In this document: positions 39,687 to 51,900 of the stretch, piece after piece | How positions within the stretch are numbered: position 1 is the first letter of the stretch | Layout: every line of letters begins with the position of its first letter | Source of the DNA: Brachionus rotundiformis | Lineage: Eukaryota; Rotifera; Eurotatoria; Ploima; Brachionidae | Assembly (NCBI GenBank): GCA_016802295.1 | Contig: JAESIW010000180.1 | Span: 3,579,975-3,643,974, forward strand | DNA: 64,000 nucleotides | Reading direction: 5' to 3' | The notes under the pieces: model-generated | Told to the model about the DNA's origin: nothing | Databases searched by the model: none | The model's input: only the letters and a program-made list of their open reading frames with translations | Position numbers and translations under genes: made by a program

Positions 39687-40520
39687 CGTGAAATTTTTAA
39701 ATTAAAAATAAAATGCTTTTTTTTTAACTAAAGTAATTTAAGGTTTAATAACTTTTTAAAAGGCTTTGCTAATAATTATCATTAGAAAATTTGACAATTT
39801 GAAAAAAATAAGAGAGAAAATTTAAGTAAATTTAAAAACGCATCTACCTCTTGAATTATTAATATTTTTTTCTGCACAAAATTTACCTTTAATTAAATTT
39901 TAATTGTAATTTTAAACAAGCAAAAATATTTTATCAATAAAATCAATTTTAAAGTAATAGCTTTGATTAAAAGCGTGTAAACATGAGCTATTCGACTTGT
40001 TTGTTAAGTTTATCTATTAACTTAAATATTAAGTAATCATACGAATTTCGAATTCTCACATTAGTTTCGCTTCAAAAGCTAGTTATAAATATTTTCATAT
40101 ACATTTTTGTCAACAAATATTTAATAGAAGTTTTGAAATAAACAATCAAACTAAAAGTGCCTAATTCAATACTTTAATTAAATTTTGTTTTCTGGTGATT
40201 CCTTATCAATCAAGAAAATTTAATTAAGTAAAATATTTTTTTTAACTTTAAACAATTGTTTCATGATTGAGTTAATTTGGTAAAATACTTATTTATCAAT
40301 TAGTTTAACAACTTTTTAGCTTACGTTTTTGACCAAAGAAAATTAAAATGAAATATTGGTAGAGAATTTAGTTCATTGGTTGTTATTTTGGTAAAAAACT
40401 CACAATAAAAGTTATGAAAAAATATTATAATTTAATTATTTTATTAAAAAAAATATTTAAAATGCAAACAAAAATTTTTTTAAGATATTTAAAATGTGCG
40501 ATGAATCATAACAACAATAT
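39687..40520. other. intergenic, no gene seen
   Basis: 834 bp, AT-rich, upstream of the small filamin-like gene and downstream of IDE. Nothing recognised. Confidence 0.5.
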
Positions 40521-43500
40521 TTAATCAATTTTCATATATGGCTTTACGAGAGGATACAATGGCAAGCTTGATCGCCACTCATTAATATCTTCAATCAATT
40601 TACCCTTTAAAAAATTTAATATTATCCAAATGAGAAATATATTTTTTTCCAAATTAAATACTTGTAATTTATCAAGTGTAAGTTGAGAGTTCATTTCTGA
40701 AGGATTTACGTAAACAGCCAGTTTTCGGCGTGAATTGGATTTATTACTGATAAATTTATTATAAAATTCAATCAATTCATTTTTGGTCAATTTTCTTAAT
40801 TCTTCTACCTCGATTTTTTCTAAAAAGCCAAAAATTAAAATTCTTTTTTTCCTAATTTTTTTAATTTTAATTACCTCTATCAAAATTGTACTGATGAGAA
40901 CTTATCTCATTCCAATAGATGTCACATTGTTTGCTCATTCTTTTCGGTTCTTCCAGTTTTATAAGTGACAATGCCTCAACGTGAGTTTTGAATTCTTCAT
41001 CAGTCATTTGATTTAAACAATTCTCAGTGATCGAAACAAAATTCTCAATTCTTTCATCAAGATGAAGAGGTGTCTTATCAGATTGAACTATAATTCTAAC
41101 TCCTTGAACACCGCCAAAATTTCTTGTACCACTGGCAACTATATATCCAAGTTGTTCTTGAGTTCTAAGAACATTGAAACAAGACTCATTAATTACTTGG
41201 CAAAATATCTCAACCAATGCGTTATTGTGTGTATTTTGAACTCCACATTGGTAATATACCTCAATTGCGGATGTTTTATGTACATCATTGTTATGTATAA
41301 AAATATGATTGCCTTCTGGTATTTGAAGTTGTCTAAAATTGTTATGATAAATTTTCTCTAGAGCCTTAAGTCGATTTGCACGATTAGCTGATTGGAAGTT
41401 TTTCTCCAATAAATCTTGAAATTCGCTTGCTTTCTTTTGAAATAAAAATTAGAAAAAAATTTTTTTTCCAAAATTTTTAATTAAATTAAATTGATTTAAT
41501 TAATCAATTAGAAAAATAATTCATTCTCTTAAAATTTACCTCTTTGGTAATATTTCCGAACATTATAGATTCAATAAAAACACCTTCGGACAGTACTTGG
41601 GGAATAAAATTCTGTAAGTCTTGCAAACTAAAGTCATCTATGGTGCTTAAGAGTTGCTTTTTGGTCCACCCTTTTTCACTTATTAGATGGGTCATATAAT
41701 AAATAACATGCTTAAATGGCTGTTCTGCATCATAGTTCATTAAATTTCGTTTATATGATTCCTTTAAAATGTCAAATCTCTGTTCTTCCACTTTGAATGA
41801 TGCCATTCGTTCAACAACATTTTTTAATAAAATGTCCAGCTTATCGTTAAATCCTGAAAATGAAAGATTTAAGCCATAGTTGGTCGGACTAAGATTGTAT
41901 CTCAAATTAGCCAGTTCGGCGGGATATAAATCTTGTGTCAAGGAATCAGCCAGCAGGTCTACAAACAAATTGCACATATTTGAATGTACAGGATCTAAAT
42001 ATACCTTGGGGTTTCTTAGCTCGAATCTAACATAAGCTTTTGGTAATTTAAATTTGGCATCTTCTTTGTACCAAACTCGCTTATGAGACGCTGAATCAAT
42101 AATCTGTGGGGTTTTGTTTTCCACACTGTGATTCAATACAGACAGATCATTTGGAATAAAAGAATTTTTTGATGGAATTGCAAATGATTCATTATTTTCA
42201 AGAGCTTTCAAAACATTGATCTTTTCGTCAGGAATTTTTTCCATTTTAAATTCTGTTCCGTACCATTTTTCTGTTTGATCTGTTTTTCCTTCGAATTTTT
42301 TCGAAATTACAGTAACTCTCAATTTTTCCGGTGTCAAATAGTCATACAATTTCTTAATAGCTTCATGATCAAAATTTTTTAAAAAATAATTTGCAGTCAA
42401 AATATCTTCCATTGAAAATGTGTGCAAGTCAGCCGAAAGACTGGACACATAGTTTATTGGCCTTTCTTTATCTTTGAAGTTGAAAGCAATCTTTCCCAAA
42501 TTGGTCATTTCATCAAATACCCATTTGACAGGTTCCTGACTTCGCAACATATTCATATATTGAAAAACTAGTTTAATAATATTGTCTACATTTTCAGCAC
42601 CTTGCTCTGTTAGATCCAAGCTGATGACAAAAAATTGAAAACCTCTTGCTTCTCGTCTAGAGCCGGCATATAGATGGTTGCACCATCCTTTGCGCTTAAG
42701 TTCAGACAATAAGCTTCCTTCACCTTCATGCCCAACTAAATGACTTATGTACTGAGGCGGATTGGACTCATAGGAATCGCGGTAGTCAGGAATAGCCCAA
42801 TTGAGCGATAGCTGTCTGATATCTTTTACTGGAACAACATATTTAATAGTTTGGAACTCATTTGGACCGAAAGGGTTAGGATCAAAGCTAATAGGAGCCA
42901 GGTTTTTATTAGGTATTTCCGTAAACATGTCAACTGCATATTGCTGAAGTGTGTCTAAATTCTCTTTGCCTAATAAGCATAAAGTCATTAAATTTGACGA
43001 ATAATAACTAGTATGATATTTTAATAATTCATCACGAACTGGCGCAAGTCCCTTCTTCTCTGGCTCAATTTTTAAAGTATTTAAGTTTCCTGTACCAAAT
43101 CTATTGTATGGATGATCAGGTCTGCATGTCGACTTTTCCAACTGATCGATTCTCCATGCATCCGATTGAAGATTTTTCTGATTTTCGGAATCAACTGCCT
43201 TTATTTCGCGATCTGTTGAGCCTGCATCAAATAATGGCGTAGTAAAAAATTGCGAAAAACTTAAAAAAAGATTATATTTAGAAAAATTGTTTACCTTTAA
43301 AAAATTTATGGTATTTTAATAAATTTATTTAAACCTTTTGATCTATTCAATTTTAAAATGAAATAAAAGATTCAAGAAAATTTTACCATAATTAATTTAG
43401 TAATCAAAATAGATACCAGGCTATTATTTAAATTATTAAAATATATTTAAAAAGAAAATAAATTACATGTCTAAAGCCTCTTTGAACTTATCAGTTGCTA

Positions 43501-44154
43501 TTTCAAAGTGATAATTAGTATTTTCTCCGGCAGTGTATGCATTGGTCGAACCAGCATGGTCTTCAATAAATTTTTGAAACATATTCTCTACAGGATACTA
43601 AAAATTAATTTTGAAAAAATTAAATTAATATTTTTAACTTTATAAATTATAACTTTTTTTGATCCCATGAAAAGCATATGCTCGCAAAAATGAGCTAGTC
43701 CAGGAAAATCTCTAGGATCTAACATGTAGCCAGCGTTTACGTCAACAGACGCTGCCGAACGATCTGTATTCGGGTCACTAATCAGCAAACATCTTATTTT
43801 ATTGTTTAACAAGAGTCCCCGATAAAGACGCTTATCATGGTCCGATTTTATTATCTTATCAAATGACTCCAAAAATTTTATATTAACTGATGTATTGGAC
43901 ATTTGTCTTTTTAATATTGAATTTTTTTCCAAAACTATCAAAATATTCTTATTAAATAAGTGACTATTTCGATGAGTGGTGATTATCTTTAGAGATGAAT
44001 ATTGTCTTTTTGAATTGATTCCTAATGATGAATCTAAATTTGAAGATCTCTTGGTAAATATATCTCTAACTGAAGTATTATATAAATGTGCTCTGGGGGT
44101 TTTTATTGCACAGTTCAATAATTTTGATTGTCTAGATGCGAAATTTAACAACAT
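40521..44154 (-). CDS. IDE: insulin-degrading enzyme (M16 metalloprotease)
   Basis: Zinc metalloprotease (insulysin) that degrades insulin-sized and amyloidogenic peptides. Six exons: 44154-43654, 43597-43467, 43259-41540, 41433-40875, 40819-40662 and 40604-40521, giving 1050 residues (human 1019). The inverted zinc motif HFCEH is H155, E158, H159, with the downstream Glu ligand in AVDSENQKN. Other matches: YPVENMF, GSTNAYTAGENTNYHFE, LVGHEGEGSLLSELKRKGW, EGKTDQTEKWYGT, FCQVINESCFNVLRTQEQLG and the C-terminal LPLYPLVKP. The basic/Ser-rich N-terminus (residues 1-84) looks like a mitochondrial presequence. An in-frame Met85 (MSNTSVNIKFLE) aligns with the internal cytosolic start of vertebrate IDE. 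The human C-terminal peroxisome-like signal is absent (ends YMKID). Confidence 0.97.
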
Positions 44155-45393
44155 ATAGCTCAGTTGACTAATTCTCTCTCAAATTTCTATATCTAAATTG
44201 CGATTTTAGTTTATCGGAAGAAAATTATTTATCATTTAAGAATTTGACATAAAAAATGAAGATGGTTAAATACGGGATTTGTTTCCGTAACCTAATAAAA
44301 AATTTGAAAAAATATTCAGTTTACTTTATATGAAATTATACATCATCTTAAATAATACTTAAACTATATGTTAAAAAAACAATTATATTTTGTAACAAAA
44401 CCAAATTAAATTTTAATCTCAAAATTGTTTCTTGTGACTTTTCCAGACAATCAAAGTTATTTTTAATGATAAAACAAAAATTAATAGGAAAATGAGTAAA
44501 TCCAATTCCTGGTCGGTAATTTTATTATTTTACTGGTCTAGTAATGCTTCATATTTTTATCCAAAATTTGATAAATCCTTAAGCACTTAGAAATTTTAAT
44601 TAGCTAAAAAATGTGTTTAAATGTTAATTTCTTGAAATCTGAACATGAAGAGTTGTACAAATTAAAAAAATCAAAATTAAAGTGCTTAACAACCAAAATA
44701 GTTTTTTTTTGGAAACTAAAAATTTCTAAGTTCTTGATATTTTACTTTTTTTTCGAAATAAAATTAATATAACTGTAAAATTTCTATATTCATAATATAT
44801 TTATTTTTTCAAAGCTACGTCAAGTCAATTGAAAATATAACAGATGTAAAACTAACAAAATTAAATGTCATTTTATCAAGAAAAATAGAAACATTCAAAA
44901 GGGAAATAAGGTTTTTTTAAACAACTTTTTTAGAATAAAAATAAGCTACAAAATGTTCTTAATTCTGAAGTATTTATATTAAAAGTTTACTTTTTTTTCA
45001 TAAATGCTAGGGATATTTCTTTTTTTTACAATTTTTATATAAAATTAAAATATTTTTATTATTTAAAATAAAATACATAATACAAAATTTAGTCAAATCT
45101 CTTTTTTGTTTAACAGTAACAAAAAACCAAATACAAAAAGACACAATTATTATAAAATTGATTTAAAGTTTTTAATCAAAATGAGATTACATAATTTTGT
45201 ATGAAAAATTAAAATTTAACTGGCAATTTATATCTGGTTTTTAAAACATTCATTCAGGTGTCTTTGGTTCATTTTAAACAAATTGATCATTTATTCGGAT
45301 TTAAAAGGATAATTAATTAAATTATTTATAAAAAAAACGAATCAAATTATGACTAATATTCATATAAAAGCGTTGTCTGATTAATACAAGGAC
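44155..45393. other. intergenic, no gene seen
   Basis: 1.24 kb of AT-rich DNA between IDE and RAPGEF1, both on the minus strand. It includes the RAPGEF1 3' untranslated region and IDE promoter. Nothing else recognised. Confidence 0.5.
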
Positions 45394-48300
45394 TTAGTGT
45401 CGTGCTCTTGGTTTAAGCTGTTCGGAAAGGTTATATTGAGCGTCTTCGCCGATATAGTCTTTAAAATCGTTGAACAATTCTTGAATTTTTATATTCGGTT
45501 TAAAATTGTAATTACTAAATTATTAACTTTATTAAATAAAAAATTTATCTTAGTTCAATAATTACCATCTTTTAAAATATCTAAGTCGTTCTAAAATGTT
45601 GAATTGTTGCCATCGTTTCCAAAAATTACAGTTTCCACTAGGCAAAAAATCTGGATTAGCGATGTGCAAAATTGTTAAATCTTGTAAAATAAGGCCTCTG
45701 AAATAAAATTTCGTAGAATAATAACTAAATTTATTTTTCTCAAGTGTTACATATGTGGTATGCAGGGAGGTTCTGTTTCGGAGATTGCTTCTCTAAGGCT
45801 TTTAAATCCACACTTTGGATCAATGAGAGCTGCATATTCTTTGATTGTCTTCAAGTGAATAATTAATAATATTTAATATTTCAAAATAAGAATTAAAAAT
45901 ATTTACATCTATGATACTTCTTGGCCAATCAAGCCGCTGTATTGGGCCAGAATCAACCGCTGACAGAATCGAAAGATAAGAGTTAAAGTTGTTCATTTTT
46001 CGCAAATGCTTTTGATAAAAAAATAAAATTTTGATTTTTGATTATTTGATTATAAGTTAATTTACTTTCATAATCTTAAGGAACTTGATTAGATAACGTT
46101 CTCGATCACGGTAGTTTTCTGATTCTAAAATCCGAGATCTTGCCCTAATTAAGATTAATATTAGTTAAATGCTTGGCAAAAAATTTAAAAGAATATTTAC
46201 CAGTATGAAATGTTGTTAAAATGCTCGGTGAATTTGATCAAATTTGGACTTAATTTTTCACTTTGCTTGGTTGACCATAAAAGGACTTCGGACAATTCGA
46301 TGTTGTTAAAAAGCTTTAGATCGATTAGGGTCATTTGTTCGGCTATTTCAATTGATTTAAAGTCCAATATCGATTGGTTTTTTCTAAAATTTTAATTTTC
46401 AATTTAGCTTTAAAAAAAATTAATTTCAATATTATATTATTACTTGGAAAAATTATATGGTATAATCTGAGATTTAGAATTTGTATTTTTGTCTGTTTTA
46501 TCTTCAACAGAGTTGTTTTCGTTACCTAGTTTTTCCATTCTTCGTTTTTCTAGCTTGTTCAAGAGCTTTTTTCGTAATAATCGCGCCATCTGCAATTCAT
46601 CGTCAATTACCAACTCAAATATAAAATTGTTAAAAATTTCGATCAATTCCTTGTCATCCAGTTCAGTTCTAAAGATATATTCATTAAATATTTTATAATA
46701 AATTTAAGTTATTTGTTTAATTTTAAATTTATTTTCAAAAGATTAAGTGAGAATTTTTTTAATGATAATTTTTTAAAGGTTTGAGTTGAATTTTAATTTT
46801 AGGTCTCTATTTCAAATTGATTTAATCGATTTCTTATTAAATTTTCTTTTAGACGAATGATAAAATGTTAAATTCGTAACAAAAAGATAATTTTGTGTTC
46901 ACCAAAAGGAAAAATAAGCAAAAGCTCACAGCGCTTACCAATTACACATAAAAAACAAATTAAATTATGATTAATTTTTTTCCAGGTTGGTCTTACCAAC
47001 CTGGCTTAGTCTTACCATTTTTTTCAAGTTTAACTCTAAATCATGATTTTTAACTTCGCAAAAAAATATCAAATTCACTCAAACTAAACGTGTCAATTTT
47101 AATTTGATTCAAATTAAGATATTTTAACAAAATATCATGTTCTCCACAAAAGTTTAATTGACATAATGGCTTTTATACAATCTTGTTAAGAAAATTGAAT
47201 ATTCAAAAATTCAAATCTTTCAAAAAATAAGAAAAATATTGTTATTAAATATGATTCTTAATCTTGGTAAAGAAAACAAATTAAAATAGCAAAAAAATAA
47301 AACAATCATTCAAAGTCGTAGTCATAAATTGAACAAAATATGCAAAACTTTTTTCTTAAGATTAATTTATCAAAATAAATTTTGTTAAATAAAACAATTT
47401 AATTAAAGGTTATATCAGAATTGTATAATACCGTACCCTTGTAAATGAGTGCCCCCAAAATCGTGTCTTTATTGAAGAATTTAAGTCCTTAGATGATTAA
47501 AAATTTTCTTATATTTTATAAGCATGCTTAACAAAGCAACATAGATAGAATTAAGCCACTTCTGATTAGCTTTTAAAAAGGGGGTCTTATGGGGGCACTT
47601 ATGTGCAAGGGAATAAGGTAGTATAAAGTTGGCTTAAAGTTGGAGAAAATTATCAAAAACAAATGAAATGACTAAATTTAAAATACCAAAATGTCTAAAA
47701 TTAAAAGTCTTTTTTTTAAATAAAGATAATTAAATTTATATTTATTGATTTTTTTTCTTATAAATCTAAACTTTGGCTTATAGTCAATCTTTCTAAAACC
47801 CTGAAAAACTCAATGAATTAAACAATGAAAAAATGATAAAAAGTGAATGCCATTTTTATGAAATATTTTTTATCTTTTAATCTAAATTTAAATTTTTAAA
47901 TTAATAACAATTTAATAATCTAATTTTAGAACATCTTTTGACCTATTGTCAATGACAATAGTAAAATCAAGCGTGTGTAAAGAATTAAAATAATAGTCAA
48001 TCTTTTCCAATGTAATTTAAAAAGAAAAAAATTTTGGAGATAAACATTTCCTTTATGTTGGTATAAGCATAGACCATTTATGAACTTTTCTGATATTTCA
48101 AAGGAGATCTCGAATCATATCAATCATATTAAACTCTAAAGTTCTTTACCTTATTCTGGCTCGATCCTATGACTTTTATGTACTAAATGCACTGTTTGCC
48201 ATATATTTCAATGTGAAATCTTATCAACTATAGAAAACTTAATTGTTCTTTTACCTTATTAATTTTCTTTTATCAAAGTATGGTTTATTTTATGGTTCTA

Positions 48301-50987
48301 TTCCTTTATCCGAGTAAATCTCGAACTGAATCTGTCAATTAAAATTTAAATTTATATTATCTTAAATCTTTCAACTCAGAATCAGTATAGTTGCATTAAA
48401 ATATTTGACATAAAGTACATAAAAGTTCCAATATGTACTTTATTATTAAGATTTTTTTTTTCATTTTGTATCTATGCCTACATAGAAAACATAAAAGTTA
48501 AAACAAGGAAGTATTGTTAAATCGCCAAGAATAGATAGAATTTGATGAATTTTTAATATTTTTTTAACTTCAGAATTTAACTGTTAAAGCATAGTAGTAT
48601 TCTTTACAATAAAAATTTACTACATTTAATTGTTCATAATAAATTTCTATTAAATAATAATCAGAATTTACGTAAAATTTGCTTAGTTAATGTAAAATAC
48701 ACTAATCGTTGCACCACTGAAAAAATGAAATAAAAATCTTGCCAATAAAATAATTAGGTAAAAAATCGGCAAAAAATTTTTTTTTTTATTCTAATTCAAT
48801 CTTATGGAAAAAAATTTACCTCAAGCCATCCAAAATTCTGACCATGAGAGTTAGCGAGTTTCGCACAGCTGACGAAGTCATTTTATTCAGCCGAATATTC
48901 GACTTCAATCGATTTAAATCAAACTTGTCATTATATTCTATTTCATAGCTACGTCTATTTAGTTTACTTCTTTCAAGACTGTGCTCCACTTTGTCCATGT
49001 TGTTGTTCATGTCATTTTTTTTGGTAAATGATCTGTATCTAAATATGAGCTTTTTTATTAGATCAATGGGCTCAAGAATGGTTCTATAGGTGGTCAGAAA
49101 GGCTTCTTGGAACAAAAAACTAGTTCCTGTTTTGTCTTTGGTTAAATTGGATGTCAGACTATGGTTCGAGTGGTTGGCAGGCGGCGCAATCACACTCGAA
49201 TTGGCACTAGTGGCCAAAACAATCAAGGCATCGATCTCGCCGCCTCTGAGCACGGCGCTATTGGGCAAAGTGACTGGATGTGGGCTGGAAATAGTCGATA
49301 TCGAAGACGAGGACTGATACTCCAGCAAGTGGCTCACATCTAACAGGGTTAAAATGTTCTGGTTGTTGGGGCTGAAATGGGAATTGGTGGACAGGTTTGA
49401 CGACTCGGACAAAGACGACTCTGATTGCAGATTATCAGTTTTATAGGATTGTACAGGCGATTGATTAATGGACAAATTGGACTCATTTAAAGCAACATCT
49501 ACATTTAAGGTATCGTTTGGTGTTAACTTTGGCAAAATGCTCAGAGATGAGTTTGATACAGAACCAGATGAAAACGAGGCTATGTTTTTGCCCTCCAGAA
49601 CAACAAGTACATCATCAGTAGAATTTTTTCGTTCTTCTTCTTCTTCATCTTCTTCATCATCGTCAATCAGCAAAAATTCCGGATTGAGATCATTTTTTAG
49701 ACTGGGTCCTAGGTCGTCAACAATTTGGGGCTTTAAGCTCGACTCTCTTTCCGGTGTCCTGCCGTCTCTGGATTCGCTTTCAACTTCGCTACTTTCTTGT
49801 TTGTCTTGTTTGTCGTTGAGTAAAACTTTGGACATTTCCGTGTCATTTAGATAGTTTGTTTCTATGAAATTTATTTTGTGTGTGGCAAAGGAATCTGTCT
49901 TTATGTCTTCGGCACTTTGATCACATCCTTCTATTTTGTTCTTAAGCTGAATCTTTGACTCACAGTCGTGGATAAACTTGGAGTTTTTGTACAAGATTTT
50001 TTTTCTGGTTGCGCCTGAAACCGAGTGACTTGGTGACGAATAGTTGGATGAGTTTTTCGATCTGTTCAAAGTCGAATAGCAGCTAGCCGAGCTTTTCTCG
50101 TTTAAATTGAACTCTTTGGCAAAAGACTCGAATTGTTTGAGCAAATAGTTGCATTTGGCGTTGGAGTCTATGCTCGATATTTCGCTCAATTCGAGTGCTA
50201 TTTTGTCCAAATTGAAAAAATTCTCAAAGCTATGGTCAATTATGTCCTTGCTAGAATCGTTGGTCATTTTGGTGAGTGTCGATATTTGAACCATGTTCTC
50301 GTCCAGCTGGGTCTCTATGGTTTTGGTAATGGTGTTGTCCTTGTTCGTGTTGACAATCAGTCGAGTGGGAGTGTGCTCTACTTTGGTCGAGGTGGACGAC
50401 GAAGACACAGATCTTGTCTTGTGACCAATATCATTCTGAGCACTGTACTTGCCTGTCTTGCGCACATAATCGATCAAATTTTGCACCGAGCTGAGCAAGT
50501 CTTGGGTCAAGGGACCTGATTTTTTGGTCAGCTCGGCAAATTCGGGACTTGTTTCGTAATCTTTTTGGTTAAGAAAACACAGAACTGAGTCCGACCATTT
50601 GATGAAATTTGCCAAGTTGGTGTTGAGTTGAAGCTTAAGTCGGGTCGATTCGCTGGTGTTTTCCATCAGCTTGATCAAGTTGTATATCTCCAGGACGCAC
50701 TCGAGGATGGCTGTGCTAATCGAGGAAATAATTTCGTATTTTTTCTTAAGCAAAATTTGATCCAAATACTTTATAGACTTGATTAGGGAGTCGACCGATT
50801 TGGTCAAGAGGCAGGTGTTGACAGGCGGCGAGTCCGGGTCGCCTTTAGATGGAGATTTAAAGCTAAGAGAGCTTGTGGTCAGGAATTTTTCTTTAAAGCG
50901 TCGTGGTAGAGTGTAGGTGCGGTTAAAACGATTTGGTTTTACCGACATGTCCGAAGCATAGCTTTTTAGTGACTGATTTTTGCTCAT
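45394..50987 (-). CDS. RAPGEF1: Rap guanine nucleotide exchange factor 1 (C3G)
   Basis: Exchange factor activating Rap1 (and R-Ras) downstream of Crk-type adaptors. Eight exons: 50987-48820, 46668-46444, 46383-46201, 46144-46066, 46008-45907, 45848-45751, 45697-45566 and 45514-45394, giving 1035 residues. The N-terminal helical domain has NLANFIKWSDSVL (human SLANLIRWSDQVM). Low-complexity Ser-rich and acidic stretches follow. The REM/RasGEF-N domain begins near VLRGGEIDALIVLATSAN with FQEAFLTTYRTILEPIDLI. The CDC25/RasGEF domain has SIEIAEQMTLIDLKLF, SPNLIKFTEHFNNISYW, KMNNFNSYLSILSAVDSGPI and GLILQDLTILHIANPDF. Unlike vertebrate C3G, no PPxLPxK-type Crk-SH3 motif is visible in the long first exon. 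The 2.15-kb first intron (46669-48819) holds a small inverted-repeat element; the others are 44-60 bp. Confidence 0.95.
47431..47619. mobile_element. MITE-like element in RAPGEF1 intron 1
   Basis: CCGTACCCTTGTAAATGAGT followed by GCCCCCA at 47431-47456 is mirrored by GGGGGCACTTATGTGCAAGG followed by GAATAAGG at 47592-47618. This gives ~28-bp imperfect terminal inverted repeats around a 130-bp AT-rich core without coding capacity. The ends are GC-richer than the surrounding intron. Class cannot be told. Confidence 0.6.
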
Positions 50988-51300
50988 TTTTTTAACTTTT
51001 TAGGCAATTTTATACAAAAACCGATGCGGTAAATAATCTAGCATCTCAAGCCTCATTATCTCTGAAAAATAATGAAAAAAAAATTATCTTTTAAGCTTTA
51101 TCTTTTAACATGAATAATAGAATAAATTGAAATTTTTATCTAGTAAATCAATTGTTGTCTTTGTTTAATTGATAAGCGCGTTTTTTTGTCAAAAGTCGGC
51201 ACTCAAGAATAAAAGTAAAATGAAATTGAGATTAAGATTTATTATAATATTTATTAAAATACAAAAAAATATGTATTTGTATTTTATCATAAGATAGGAT

Positions 51301-51384
51301 CTACTTTATTGCTGAATCGTAGCGGTTCGGACTCACAACAAACTTAACATGGTCCGATTCATTCAAAAGTTCTAATAATTCCTC
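51301..51384 (-). other. exon-like fragment, possible terminal exon
   Basis: After a TAG|GAG acceptor-like site the frame encodes 27 residues ending in a stop (begins EELLELLNESDHVKFVVSP). The helix-then-strand pattern resembles the end of a PDZ domain, though 27 residues are too few to claim it. GC is higher than in the surroundings. Confidence 0.3.
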
Positions 51385-51784
51385 CTAGATCTTTGGCATA
51401 CAACTTATAATTTAGATTAATTAGTAAATTATTTTCATATTTATTCATGATTAATTAATGTTATTAATCATAACTTTTTGAACAAAATGACAAGATAGTG
51501 TTTTTTTGCGATTAAACAAAGAATATGTTCATTTATTTAAATTTATTGCTTCTTTATAACAAAATATGTAACACATCTAAGCGACAATTAAATTAAATAT
51601 CTTTCACACTTAAAAATGATACCTAGAAAATAATAAAAAATTTTTTCTATTTTATTCATTGATGATTGATGTTTTGATACTTGATTGTTAGGTTACACTC
51701 GACTTTGTTTTATCAGTGAAAGTTTCAAGTACTCATAATATTTTTTTATCAGCATATCATTAATTTAACTAAATACATTAACAC

Positions 51785-51899
51785 TTTTGGAACCTGGATA
51801 GTGGAAGAAATTACTGCAGTTTTTCCTGTTAGGATCATAGTTTAAAATTAAGATGTTCGAAGGATGGATATTGATTCCTGACACATTGCTTATCGTAGG
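51785..51899 (-). other. exon-like fragment upstream of the terminal-exon candidate
   Basis: Opens directly after AATTAG and reads about 38 residues of protein-like sequence (includes GINIHPSNILILNYDP and NFFHYPGSK) before a GTGTTA possible donor. No family recognised. Confidence 0.3.
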
Positions 51900-51900
51900 C

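Noticed and set aside
49090..50519. Plus-strand open frames of 60-128 codons opposite RAPGEF1 exon 1
   Set aside because: They are antisense shadows of the long, codon-biased minus-strand exon. They have no protein-like conservation and start at arbitrary ATGs.
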